64,000 nucleotides of DNA from Candidatus Competibacter phosphatis (GCF_012939995.1 NZ_SPMZ01000026.1:1-64000), one strand, 5' to 3'. Shown: positions 1 through 11,596, counted from the first letter of the stretch. Notes: a model not told the origin generated them from the sequence alone. Numbers and translations: made by a program.

Positions 1-295
1 ATAGTTCAGTTCCGTGCTGTCCTGGATGCACAACACCACCGGTTGGCCATGCATCCGTTCGACGCTGCAGTCCCAATGAGGGGTCAGTACGCGCTCCCAA
101 GTGACCGCCTCATGGGCTAACAAACGATAGGCGGCCTGGGTTTCCGCCCAGCCATTGCAGGCGACCGGAATGCTGGCATTCGGTTGCGCCCCTAACCGTT
201 CCGCCATCCGCACCAGTCGTCGATTCAACCGGGCATCACCCAAATCCGCTCCCCCCCAGTTCCGCCGCCGCCCAACCCACCTCCACCGTCTCCAT
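1..295 (-). pseudogene. IS4-family (Tn5-like) transposase, N-terminal part, frameshifted and cut by window edge
   Basis: Reading leftwards from an ATG, the first 14 residues (METVEVGWAAAEL) and then, in the neighbouring frame, GDARLNRRLVRMAERL, SIPVACNGWAETQAAYRL and QPVVLCIQDSTELNY match the N-terminal DNA-binding and early catalytic region of Tn5/IS50-type transposases; the DST of the last motif is where the first catalytic Asp of this family lies. The two frames are joined by one extra G in a seven-base G run (C7 at 251-257 on the top strand). The rest of the DDE domain lies beyond the left edge. It is either a decayed element or a consensus error in the run. No inverted repeat end could be recognised to its right. 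Confidence 0.8.
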
Positions 296-1166
296 GATTC
301 TTCACCTTGTGCCGCTTGTTCGCTCCCTCAAAATGGAGGCCGCTACCCTCGCTATCAAGATCTGTGTAATGGATAGACCGAGAAGGCAAGGCGACCATCG
401 AATAATTCCATGCAAACACCCTGGGCGGGCAGCGGAACACTGATCGATCGGACTTGCCAGCCACCCGACATGTCACACGCTGGCGACTGGCTCGCACCAC
501 TTGGCCACCCGCAACCTCCAAGGCCAACCACCGATGGCAGGCGTGGACGAAACAGAAACCAGGTTCGGGTTGAAATGAACCGATCAAAGCGATCCGTACG
601 GGCTCGCAATGAACCGATCTCAAGCCTCTCGTACGCCCATTGACAGCGAATCCACGAGACTGCGGCTAGCACCGATAGGCTGTACAAAAGAGAACACTGT
701 ATATCCTCGAAAAGCTGGACAGAAAAATTTTTTTAATATCATACGATTGGATGGGTGGAAATCAGGTGGTCGAGGTCATGCCCTTGGTTCGGTCCAACCT
801 CTCCAACCTTGCATTATGGACACGCGCCAAGTGAAACCCCATGAGCGGCCTATCGACTACACACAAGATGCTAACCTCATGAATAACGAAATTTTAATCG
901 ATTCAATAACTTTTCATGTCGCAACGCAACACGCATATAATGAACCACAACGGATGATTTTGGCTGAAACCCTGTTTTGGCTGGAGCCCTTTATCAAAGC
1001 ACGCAACTTCATGACCGGCAACCAATAAGATGGCGCGTTTTTTTGCCCAACAAACAATTCAACTCCCTTACGATGCTTACACATTCGAAAATAAGCGGTT
1101 GATCAACTTCGAACGTTGCGTGCCCATGCATACAACCGACACCGACATATTTTAAGGCATGCTATC
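296..1166. other. Spacer without recognisable gene
   Basis: Several short frames exist on both strands, but none gives a recognisable domain and none has a convincing start signal. Composition is mixed, about half GC at the left and AT-rich towards the right. It could hold the right end of the transposon on the left edge and decayed sequence; I could not identify target-site duplications. Confidence 0.4.
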
Positions 1167-2580
1167 ATGAGCACATTAAGCAACAGAAAAGATTTAAATT
1201 ATCACCCCAAGGTACTAATAATCGATATTGACGAAACCAATGCAAAATTAATTGCCGAAATCCTTGAAAGCGAGAATTATAGGGTTCAAATCACCATCAA
1301 TTGCCAAAAAAGCTTTAGCGCATGCCCAACAACACCAACCCGACCTGATTATATTAGATTCCATGATACCGAGTTATAATGGACTCAAAGTAGCTCAAGT
1401 ATTAAAAAAATACCCCTGAAACAAAGAACATTCCTATTATAATAACCACCGATTTGGACTCATACAGTGCCAAACAGGATTTCAACAATAATACCGATGA
1501 AATTTTAATTAAACCAGTCAATCCAATTGAATTATTGACTCGTGTCAACACTATGTTCAAATTAAAAAATATATAGGGATCAACTTGAAATTCGAAAGAA
1601 TATTGAATGCAATTTCACCAATGAGGACGGCATAGTAAAAAACAAAATCAATTAGCAGCGACACCAGGAATCATTTTTTACTTATAGAAGATAACTTGAC
1701 AGAAAAAAAGCTTAATATTCAATATGCTAAATCAGGAACAATTTATTATCACCTTGACCAACACAGGAGAACAAGCGATCGCTCTTGTACACAACAAATT
1801 ATTTGATTTGATAATTATCAATACGGTGCTTCCTGATATGGATGGACTGGATATTTATAAAATAATCAAGCGCATAGATCTTTATCAATATATACCAATC
1901 ATATTTGTATCCAATACCAATGACTATCAATTAAAACTAGCGTGCCTCGAATATGGCGCAGATGATTTTTTTCATCAATCCCATCAACAATAAAGAATTT
2001 ATAGCAAAAATCAATTTATTACTAAAAAAAGAAAAACATATACAGATCAATTATATGACAATTATCAGGCGGCGATTAACTCGGCAATCAAAGATGGGCT
2101 AACCAATTTGTTTAAGCGTTCTTACTTTATAAGATGCTTAGATCATGAAATAAAAAAGAACATTACGCACGATGGGATGCCTCTCGTTAATGATCATCGA
2201 TATCGATAATTTTAAAGCAATTAATGATCATCTTGGTCATTTAGCAGGGGATGCTATCTTGTATGAGTTCGGCAAAATTATTTTGAATAATATTCGGGAT
2301 ATTGACCAAGCAGCCCGGTACGGTGGAGAAGAATTTATTATTCTATTACCTAATACCAAAAAAAGAAAAAAGCTTTATTAATCGCCCAGAGAATACAGTC
2401 CGCCCTACTAGAGATACCCTTGCCTTCAAATCTTCCAAGTATTCTTAATAAGCTAACGGTCAGTATTGGGATCGCAGAGTTTCCATGCTGCGCAACATCG
2501 TCAAGTGAACTACTCAATAAAGCAGATCTCATGCTTTATCAAGCAAAAAAAAACAGGAAAAAAATAAGGTTTGCCTCTAA
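1167..2580 (+). pseudogene. REC-REC-GGDEF diguanylate cyclase (PleD-like), multiply frameshifted
   Basis: This would synthesise cyclic di-GMP under control of two receiver domains in the cytoplasm. Segments in alternating frames give, in order, a first receiver (VLIIDIDE, PDLIILDSMIPSYNG, ILIKPVNP), a second receiver (LLIEDN, DLIIINTVLPDMDG, GADDFF) and a GGDEF domain (DGLTNLFKRSYF, SLMIIDIDNFKAINDHLGH, RYGGEEF, TVSIGIAEF, KADLMLYQAKK). In the second receiver the usual phospho-Asp position appears as Asn (IINTVLP), so it may not be phosphorylated. The I-site RDID sits five residues before GGEEF. Thirteen breaks, at A/T runs such as 1306-1311, 1404-1410, 1703-1709, 1966-1972, 2358-2371 and 2545-2564, are all cured by removing one base each, which yields one frame of about 465 residues ending KKTGKNKVCL. 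It converges with the next gene. Confidence 0.8.
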
Positions 2581-2675
2581 GGCACCTAATTACCAAAAAA
2601 TATTGATTAATTGTAAGATAGCAGCCTTGATAGAGTAACGATAAGTTGAACAGCATCAGAAATTAGAGCATCGTA

Positions 2676-4466
2676 CTAATTTATAAAGATCCGATTTTTT
2701 ACCTGATTTTTTTAGCATGGTATAGTCGGTGATCTGCCTTTTCTATAAGCTCATTTGACTTAATAGCATCTATCGGACAAAAAGCAATACCTATACTGAC
2801 GGTAATACGTGCCAGCAAAGGATTTTCAACCTCTGGAAAAACATATTGTTCAACAGATTTTCTAATTCTTTCAGCAACGGCAATAACTTTTTTCAACCTC
2901 AGCATAGGGAAAAACTATAGCAAACTCTTCTCCACCATAACGCACCGGAAAATCTATTTCCTGGATATGCGACCTAATAAGCCGAGCAAAAAAATCTTAG
3001 AATCTCGTCACCAAACAAATGACCTAATTCATCATTGTATTTTTTTAAAATCATCTAAGTCTGCGATTAATAACCCAACATTATATTGATGACATTGCGC
3101 TCGAGCAATTTCTATATCAAGATAGCGTTTAAAATATGATTGATTATAAAGCTGTGTCAGTCCATCGGTAACCGCCAAACTGAGCGCCTGCTCTCGGTGT
3201 GACTGAAGTAAATCGTGATATGCTTTTTTTTCTCAGCAAGGCATTTATTCTCGACTTCAGTTCTCGATTATCAATAGGCTTAATCAAGAAATCATCCACT
3301 CCTTCTTCCACCCCTTTTAACCTGCTTTCTAAATCAGATAAACCAGTAATCATCACTATTTGTATATCGCGAGTTCGATCGTTATTTTTTTAAGTGCTGA
3401 CAGACTTGATAGCCATCTAACCCGGGCAAAATAATGTCGAGCAATATCAAGTCAATTTTTTTCATGCATGGCAAGAGAAATTGCTTCCTCACCTGATTTT
3501 ACTCTCATTAACTGATAAGGCTCATTCATGATTAGCCGCTGAATCAGCTTTGAATCTTTATCATTATCTTCGACAAGAAGCACACTCTGCACATTTTTTA
3601 TTTCGAAAAGATTTTTTCATTCAACGAAGAAATAGTTTTTTTGGCCCTCTGATTGTATACGAACAACCATTTGTTCTCGGTACTGTTTAAGTCTCAACAT
3701 GGATCTAATACGTGCAATAATTTCAATTTTATTGATTGGCTTGGTTAAAAACTCATCAGCCCCCAGCATCGAAACCAAGCTTTTTTATCATGTTCACTTT
3801 GTAAGGCTGTAACTAAAATAATCGGAATATCTTTTGTTTGTGGATTTTGCTTAACCAATTGAGTCACTTGATAGCCATTGATCTCTGGCATCATAATATC
3901 CATCAAAATCAAATCAATTTTTTCTACTATTAACAACATCCAATGTAGCCTTTCCATCATAAGCTGTAATAATATCAAAATGCTCTTTAAAAAGCATGGC
4001 ACTAATTAATTTTACATTATTTGGTTCATCATCAACGACTAAAATTCGAGGCTTATAATCAGGTTCCTGTTTTTTTTTGCTCTATATCTTTCTCATCTTT
4101 TGATCTAATAAAATAAAATATTTCATTCATAAATGTACGAGTATTAATAGGCTTGGTAATATATCCATCGCAACCTGCTGCTTTTGCCTTATTATCATCT
4201 CCTATCATAGCATGTGAAGTAAGTGCTACTATTGGAATATGATTCAAGTCAGGATCTTGTTTAATGATACGGGTTGCTTGCAAACCATCCATATCAGGGA
4301 GTTGTATATCCATCAATATCAAATCAGGCTCGTGTATTTTAGTTAAAAGAATCCCACTCTCTGCATCGGTAGCCTCAATAACTTGACATTGCGCCTTATT
4401 GATGATGCTCTTAAGCAGCTTCATGTTCATTTCATTATCTTCTATGATTAAAATAACTGGGGCCAT
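2676..4466 (-). pseudogene. REC-REC-REC-GGDEF diguanylate cyclase, multiply frameshifted
   Basis: Starting at an ATG four bases after GGAGG, the frame gives receiver 1 (ILIIEDNEMNMKLL, DLILMDIQLPDMDG, YITKPIN), receiver 2 (RILVVDDEPNNVKLI, DLILMDIMMPEINGYQV, FLTKPINK), receiver 3 (SVLLVEDNDKDSKLI, DLILLDIILPGLDGYQV, FLIKPIDN) and GGDEF (VTDGLTQLYN, RYGGEEFAIVFP, ARITVSIGIAF). About fifteen single-base corrections in A/T runs, including T9 near 4070-4079, join everything into one protein of roughly 590 residues; without them it would look like three or four small proteins. All three receivers keep the phospho-Asp. The position equivalent to the I-site Arg reads Gln (QEID), so feedback inhibition by c-di-GMP may be weak. 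A likely target of the histidine kinase encoded upstream on the same strand. Confidence 0.78.
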
Positions 4467-5245
4467 AAATCCTCCCAATAAAAAATTTTATAATACCAAC
4501 TTATAGATAGATCTTCACGTACCGTTTAGCCACCTTGCCCGGCAAGGCAACGAGCGCCTAGCCAGCAGTGATGGTCGGGATGGCACGTTCGAAAGTGGCA
4601 TCAACATGAGTGGCCGCGCTGGCGACTTCGATCAGGTCTGCAAGCAAGGCGGAGATCTACAAGCTGATGGGGGGTATATGCCGTGGATCTTGCGAGCGAT
4701 CATCCAATATCACAGAGGCATGCTCGACTTCGTTACTCGTCTGTGGGGATTTCGGGATAGTACAAACAGATGGTCTTCCAATCGTTGAGCAAAGCCACAG
4801 TCAAGACATCAGTTTTAGCGCGGCCGTTACCCCTAGCGCCGCCCGCGAGTGGTACCCGGTATAACCAAGGCAGGGGAACGTGCTGGGTGGACGAATCCAT
4901 CGAGGGTAGACCATACTGCCGCCTTCACAGGCAACATGGACATCACCATCACAACCTTCAAACTCGTAAAGGCGCGAACCTTAATCAACAACCGAAATAC
5001 TTATAGCTACAGCAATCGACTATGTTCGAGCCACGACGCTTTATCAGCATACACTATCTTGCACAGCACCAAATTTGCGTGAACAACTCTAATTTCCGCT
5101 ACAGTCTTTATCAATCATTTATCAATCAAGTTGGCCACATAATTAGTTACGACGCTCAGGCGCCTGACAGTCAATCAGGGGTTTCGAATTTTTCCATATC
5201 TGCTTCTTGGAGGGTATCGGTCACTACCGATAGGAGAATAAACAC
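4467..5245. other. Spacer between two signalling genes, no gene recognised
   Basis: About 780 bases of clearly higher GC than the genes on either side. Short frames on the top strand (for example 4610-4864) have no recognisable domain. It separates the kinase gene from the receiver/GGDEF gene on the same strand, so those two probably do not form a tight operon. Confidence 0.4.
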
Positions 5246-7425
5246 TTATTGTTTACTAACGACCTGCCTTATGGATACTGGGTAATATGGGATAATAAAT
5301 TTGAATGTACTACCTTTATTCTTTCCTTCACTTTCAACAAAAATTTTTCCCGCATGTAATTCAACAAGCTTCTTGGTTAACGACAAGCCCAACCCTGTTC
5401 CCTGATACTTTCGGCTTGATGATCCATCTGCTTGAACAAAAGGCGAAAAAATCCGCTCTTGGTCTTCCAGAGCGATACCAATTCCTGTATCCGATATGGA
5501 AAATTCGATATATTGGCTATCACAGGATCTTTTCTGAACTAGATGTTTTTCACTGCTAAAAGAGGGATCTTGTGGAGGATATCGATAATTATCGAGCAAA
5601 TGCTGTTGATTTTTTTTCAGGCATGTTAATCAATCTTGCAGAAATTTTAATACCACCACCCTCTGGAGTAAACTTAGTTGCATTAGATAATAAATTATAA
5701 AAAAATCTGTTTCAATTTTCGTTCATCAGCATAGATGAGATTTGGTATATTATCGATTTGCGTGGTTAGCTGAATTCTGTGCCTCAAAACCTTTTCTTTA
5801 ATCATCAATAAACTTCTTTCAAGAACGGAGGAGGGATCAATTTCAGAAATGTGCAACTCTAATTTTCCCGCTTCAACCTTGGATAAATCCAGTATATCAT
5901 TGATCAATGATAACAAATGGCGGCTACTGGTGAGCACATCATTTAAATATTCATCTTGTAATTCGTTTAATTCACCAAAACTTCTATCCACAATTAATTC
6001 TGTAAAACCAATAATATGATTTAATGGAGTGCGTAACTCATGGCTCATATTAGCTAAAAAACTCGCTTTTTTGCTCGATTTGCTTCTTCCGCCGCTTCTT
6101 TTTTCTAAACGCTCCTTAGCTGCATTAGACTCAATAGCATTCCTAATATTTTTAATTAAGGCCGTTTCCATAAATATAAATGATTCAGCCAATCGCCCTA
6201 CTTCATCAGTATATTTCATAGGCAACTCTTTAATTAGCTTGCCATACTCTATTGCATTATCTGTAAAGTCCTGGTTTGGCAATTGTTTTGCGTAAGAAGT
6301 CAAGATTTTTAATAGGGCTCGATATTTTTTGAAACAAGAATTAAGCTCAAAATAAGGCCGCCCAAAAATATTAAGCTGATTATTACACTTTGACGAGTGA
6401 GTAGAATTTTTTCCAGGTTCTTGAATTTCTCTCAAGGGAACAGCAACCATAATATACCAATCAAACGCTTTAAAAATAGCTTACAAAACCCTCCATGATT
6501 CGACTATCAGCAGAAAACGGATCTATATATCGAATGTAATTTTTTTTCTGATTTAGCAGTAGCTATTAGATCATCAAATAATAAATTTCCCGTATATGCA
6601 TTGATATAGTTAAACTGTAAGTTCGAGTCTGGTAGCAATAAATTTGGAGGCTTAATCAACATATTTTTATTGCTATCGAACAAAAACGCATAGCCTGTTT
6701 TAGCAATGTGAATATCAGCAAAAGTTTTAGTCAGAATTTCTAATATTTTTATCCATTTTTCTTCTGACTTTCAGCTTCAATATCATCAAAACTGATAATT
6801 GCTCCAAATGTCCATCCCCAGTCTTTTTATTGGAATAAAGTAACCAATTTTTTTTACTAATTGCCGCATTTTTATCCAAATCCCAATAAAATACGGCCGA
6901 CAATCCTTTTTTCATCAAGATTGTCAAAAATGTGTGATTTCCGCTAAATTCCTACCTTTCAATTCTTCAATATTTGCAATAGACAAATTTTTCATATTTT
7001 TTTATTCGTATGGCCTAATATCATAGAGTTTTTTATCAAAAAACCATTAATTCTTCCCTACCTAAATCAACTGCCCTGATCCACGCTAAAAATAGCATTT
7101 TTTTTGCATCATCTTCTTTTTAGTTTTATTTTTTCTCGATCAATATTCTCTGTTCATTGATAAAAAGTACTACAAATAATCGATAAATTTTTTTAATTCT
7201 TTTTGCTAGCCTCGTAAGTATTTCAAATTTATCAGATAATAACCTATTATATCCAGCAGAAATATTCAGCTCAACTAATCTCAGAACATTATCAGCCGAT
7301 TCTACTTGAACCTGAAGAATCGCGTTACCTACATCTTTATGGCTGTAATACATGATTGCAATAGAAGTGATCATCATGATCAATGAAATTAATAAAATAA
7401 TTTTGATCCGTAATGAACTAAACAT
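5246..7425 (-). pseudogene. Cache-domain membrane sensor histidine kinase, multiply frameshifted
   Basis: The protein would sense a periplasmic signal and autophosphorylate. From the start: a transmembrane helix (residues about 8-28, IILLISLIMMITSIAIMYYS), a periplasmic region of about 300 residues with Cache-like pieces (YIRYIDPFSAD, FDWYIMVAVPLREI), a second helix (VIISLIFLGGLILSLILVS), a HAMP-type linker, HisKA with the phospho-His box NMSHELRTPLNHI, and HATPase_c with N box LLSNATKFTPEGGG, DTGIGI, and GTGLGLSL. No receiver is attached. Breaks at A/T runs are removed by single-base deletions. Just before the H box three nearby +1 errors cancel, leaving an open frame but garbled residues where the coiled coil should read KEAAEEANRAKSEF. 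Two substrate-binding proteins are encoded upstream on the same strand and may present the ligand. Confidence 0.8.
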
Positions 7426-7465
7426 ATTGCATCTTAAACTAGGTTGAAATCAATGCAAGAGCATG

Positions 7466-7500
7466 ATGATTATTCCATTTTTTAGAAATGGAATAATCAT
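7466..7500. repeat. Perfect 15-bp inverted repeat upstream of the histidine kinase
   Basis: The arms ATGATTATTCCATTT and AAATGGAATAATCAT are perfect reverse complements around a five-base loop, about 40 bases upstream of the kinase start codon. It may be an operator, or a terminator for transcription entering from the right; there is no clear U-run in the leftward direction. A second smaller inverted repeat, AGTATAC and GTATACT, lies at 7665-7685. Confidence 0.55.
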
Positions 7501-8383
7501 TCCTCAAGGTTAAGCTAGACCGTTGGTAAATCCAACGATATCGTAGTTTATGACAATTTATGGGTTGCTGCATCCAGTCACTCACCTAATAAATCATGAA
7601 TTGATTCTCTGACTATCTCATAAAATGAGTCAGGTGAAATGTAAAAAGCTACTAGATCTTATAAAGTATACCGGTAAAGTATACTGACACAGGTTAGGGT
7701 TATCCGAGCCTCTCGCTTCCGTACTCCATTGAAATACTTTATCAATGTCTTCATGGGGCTTCTATCCTCTCAAGAGCAGGAGCCTCTGGAAAAGGAAAGG
7801 TGGTTTAGTATGCCGCTTTCCGAAGCAGCAGCGAAGCAAAAGCCAAGATAGAGCAGAGAAGACGACTGTTGCGCCACTGCGCGAGATGCAAATCCATTCA
7901 GCCCAAGTTTGCCTTACTTCAGGGTACTAGTGCTGACCGGAGTCTGGAGCTGCGCTGGACACCGACGCGATGCTTGGGATACTAAGAAACGAATGGTAAT
8001 GCGGTCTACTGGAGTATGTAGCCACGAGGCTAAGCATGACGTGTGGAGCTTTCCTCATCACCATCCATCATGCCAAGGTAGGGACGGCATCTGGCGTACT
8101 CGAAGCACCAACCATGGCGACTTCAGCTTCGAGAGCCAGATGACAACTTCCAGGGTATCTCTACTAACTAGCTAGCGAACTATCTTCTCGGCCGGCAGCG
8201 CTTGTTTGACCGCTTCACTGACAACCTTAGCTACGGCAATTCTATTTTACACGCTCCGCGCTTCACACCTGCGATGCCTCTCTCACAGGTTAAAGCGTAC
8301 CCAGCTCTCCAGGAATAGTCGAGGCATAACTCGGAACCTTAGTCGCTCCAGGCGTCACCCTCCTTGTTTATTCAAAGTTCGCG
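7501..8383. other. Spacer without recognisable gene
   Basis: About 880 bases of near 50 percent GC between AT-rich genes. Short frames on the top strand have no recognisable domain. It could be a decayed gene, but I cannot name one. Confidence 0.4.
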
Positions 8384-9563
8384 TTAATTAGACGTGGGGA
8401 TCGTAATATCCTGATAAATTTCATCAGCAGCAGCTAATATTTCAGCTTTAAGATACAGGCCAATGATTTCAGCCGTTTTAAGGTTTAGGGCAATTGTAGG
8501 TGCTTCCTCAAAAATCTGATTAAGCTCCCGAGGCTTGGCGCCATTTAAAATCTTGGCCATGGAAACCGCCAAGAACCGACCAACCGGCGCAAAGCCTCCT
8601 TCTCGGGCAATACTCATTAACAAACCAGCCTTAACTTCATCTGATCCCTGTTGGGAAAAAGTTGGAATTCGATATCGATTCGCAATAGAGACTAATTTTG
8701 GAATCGTTGTAGAGTTGACACCTTGTTGGATAACGACATAAATAGCATCAACTTGGGGGGCAAGATTCTCAAAACATTTTACTACACTCTGTCCAGCTTG
8801 CTCTTTATCCGGGATATCATCCTTGGTAAAACATCTGACAATTTGAAAATTTTTCTCCTTAGCAAGGGATTCGATCACATCGATTGCGGCGTACGTTTTA
8901 CCCAATGGAGAGTCTTCATACGCGATTCCCAGTTTTTTAAACCCAATGGTATTGTAAAAAATTCGAACTTGCCTTTCCCAACGATTGGGATCAACCCGAG
9001 CAAATAAATGGTCTTGACCAGAATCCTCATTGCTTTCAATGATGCCTGAATTTTTCGGGTCGGTTGAAGACATCACCATAGTGGGTGTATTGTGCTTATT
9101 ATTGGCCAGATCCTTACCTGCCCAGGTACCCATAGCAATAATCAAATCAATGTCTTTCTTTTTATTCAGACGCTCCAGAATAGTGTTAACTACTTCTATC
9201 CGAGTAGTATTGCTCCAATTTGCATTGAAAAACGCATCAATGGGAAATTCGATGTAAGGGCTTTTTATATTTTGTCCTAACCAGGACCATAGCTTTTTCG
9301 GATCTTTATCTACAATTATCGGTAATTCAATACGCTCAATCCAACCTAAATCAATCAAGCCTTTAACCACAGCAGCAAGGTAAGGATAATAGGCGTAAGA
9401 ATTACCGCCTTGATAGTAAGCAATACGCCATTTTTTTTCCTTGATGGGTCACGGGTTGATAGCTATAGTTATCATTTTTCCCCTCGACTTCCATAGGTCC
9501 AAAAGATAGAAAAACCAAGATCAAAGACACTATTACTATCATAGATGCATGATGGTTATTCAT
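8384..9563 (-). CDS. Periplasmic substrate-binding protein (ABC_sub_bind/TrpX-type), one frameshift near N-terminus
   Basis: The protein should bind a small ligand in the periplasm. A signal peptide (MIVIVSLILVFLSF) follows an ATG with GGGGA ten bases upstream. One extra base in T8 at 9431-9438 separates the first 45 or so residues (ending QGKKWRIAYYQGG once corrected) from the remaining 330. Family features are LIIAMGTWAGKDLANN, TPTMVMSSTDPKNSGII, LGIAYEDSPLGKTYAAID, VDAIYVVIQQGVN, IPTFSQQGSDEVKAGLL and ALNLKTAEIIGL, the pattern of PF04392 proteins. No permease or ATPase gene is nearby, so it may serve the adjacent sensor kinase rather than transport. Two A6/T6 runs inside this gene are correct as written, so not every run is damaged. 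Confidence 0.8.
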
Positions 9564-9627
9564 TGTTATCCCCTAAAATTAAACAGGCATGTACACATAC
9601 AATCATCACTATGGTTAACCTATCTTA

Positions 9628-10828
9628 TTATTCTGAAAGGGGTTCTATTTCACTATAGATCTCATCAGCAGCCCCTAATATAACGATAGGAGGATTGAAA
9701 CCGATAGTTTCGGCGGTCTTCAAATTGATGGCAACTTTTGGAGGCTCTTCAAAGAGTTGCGTTATCTGATTAGGCTTGGCACCATTAAGTACTTTTCGCG
9801 ATATTTTGTGCCTCAAAAATTACCTACGTATTTAAACCCAGCCTGAGATAGACTAAGAAGCAAACCAGCTTTGACCTCAGTAGAACCGGCTTGCGAAAAC
9901 GTTGGGATATGATGAGTACTAGCTATTTTAACAATATCGGGAAGTGTTTTACTATTTACACCATTTTGTTGAGTTATATAAATAGCATCAACTTTTTTGA
10001 TCGAGCAACTCATTCATACACTTTCTAACACTGTCGTCGCGGATCTTAGTATCATCAATTCTTTCATCAAAGGAATAACAGATAGTAACTTTAAAATTAC
10101 GCTCATTCGCAATTTTTTTGTACTATATCAATGGCTGAAAAGCTTCTTCCATTAATAGAATCCTCAAAAAAACATTCCAAGATTTTTAAAATTGACAATC
10201 TCATGGAAAATTCGAATTTGACGCTCGTAGCGCTTTGGATCAATGGTTGCGTGAACGTTTTCGAAGCCAGAATCTTCAATGCTTTTAATGATTCCTGATG
10301 AAATAGGGTCGCTAGCAGTTAATACCATAGTAGGAGTTGTGTGTTTGTTATTAGCGAAATCTTGCCCTGCCTGAGTACCAACAGCAAGCAGCAAATCAAT
10401 ATCTTTGGCCTTGGTCAATCGCTGCATTAAGCGTGTGACGGTTTCTTCTCTCTGCTTACTAACCCAATTTGGTGAGTAAAAAGCATCTTTTTGGAAACTC
10501 TATATATTTACTTTTTGCCTTTGTTGCCAACCAATCCCAAAGCACTTTATTTTCTTCTCCTTTTTGTTTAGGCAGCTCAGATATTTCAATCCAGCCTAGC
10601 TGCATCAACCCACGAATTGTCTCAGTAAAAAACTTGTTGGTAATCGGTAAAAGGGCCACCTTCATAGTACGCAATACGCCATTTCTTACCATTATTAGTA
10701 ACAGGCGCCATGGAATAAATATCCTTATTACTAGAGTTAGGAAGACTCTTTTCCATAGCAAGCGCGGTAGCGCTCAACAAACCAATACCAACAAATATAG
10801 AAAGCAAATATTTTGCGCAGGTTTTCAT
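9628..10828 (-). pseudogene. Second periplasmic substrate-binding protein, paralogue of its neighbour, multiply frameshifted
   Basis: The start ATG lies nine bases after GGGGA and opens a signal peptide (KYLLSIFVGIGLLSATALAM). Pieces in successive frames parallel the neighbouring gene along its whole length: GKKWRIAYYEGG, GLMQLGWIEISELP, LLLAVGTQAGQDFANN, TPTMVLTASDPISSGII, VDAIYITQQNGVNSKTLP, IPTFSQAGSTEVKAGLLL, VAINLKTAETIGF. At least seven breaks lie in A/T runs (for example A7 at 10166-10172 and A6 at 10627-10632) and each is cured by deleting one base; two more need a base removed from runs of four or five. It is a tandem duplicate, possibly with a different ligand. It is the first of the leftward genes that lead to the sensor kinase. 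Confidence 0.75.
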
Positions 10829-10952
10829 GTAATTAATCCCCAAACCAGGTTAGTTGACATCATTATGGGTAGAAAAAACAAACTCTCGCTTTTTTTAAGA
10901 AAATAATGAGCCTTAAATGACGATCAGCTTTCCGTCAAAGAGTTAGTATTCA

Positions 10953-11596
10953 CTATGAATTTTTATAAAGATAAACCGTATATTCCTCAAGCCCATAATC
11001 ATTACGAATCCTAAAACAACGACCGAATTTATTGGTTAAAAAACCAAGCCAGCTCGTCAAGTGACAAATGAAATAGCTCAGCATCCTCCAGCTCAACCTG
11101 TTTTGATCTTAAATTGAATGCCATGGCTTGCTTACAATAAGGGTAAATTTTTTTCGATCATTGAACAAAAATAAACAAACATTTGTTCAAATGTTAGATC
11201 AATTTTTTTCAGTAAATACCCCATTCATGATTATATAATCAAAGCTAGGCAGCGAAATATTTGGTTGTAAAATATCAATATTAAAAAAAGGAAATATTGG
11301 AATATTTCTTTTTACAAATATCAATAAAAGCTTGAGAGATATCCAAACCAGCATATTGAATATGATGGATGTTATTTTTATTGATATAATCAAGCAAAGC
11401 CGCAGTACCACAACCAAAATCAAGCAGGGTAACGCAGTCATTTTTTTTTATGTTGGATTATATCCAACATCACCTGATATCGCTTATCAGCATCCTCGGA
11501 TTTTTGCCAATCAACCCCCAAGTGGGAGTCACCAAATAATTTTAAGCAATTTTCATAGTGTGCGACTATACCGGAATAAGGACGTTTTGTTTTCAT
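10953..11596 (-). pseudogene. Class I SAM-dependent methyltransferase, frameshifted
   Basis: From an ATG (MKTKRPYSGIVAHYENCLK) the frames give GDSHLGVDW, YQVMLDIIQHK, then the SAM-binding motif LLDFGCGTAALLDYI, AGLDISQAFIDIC, FDYIIMNGVFTEK, and a C-terminus NDYGLEEYTVYLYKNS. This is the order of a small (about 210-residue) class I methyltransferase. Breaks lie at A9, T7 and three other A/T runs; one run needs two bases removed. The substrate cannot be told from sequence. It reads in the same direction as the binding-protein genes, 124 bases upstream of them. Confidence 0.7.

Noticed and set aside
1167-2580. Programmed frameshifting as the main explanation in the island
   Set aside because: A dozen or more shifts per gene is far beyond known programmed cases, and the same +1 type hits unrelated housekeeping genes.
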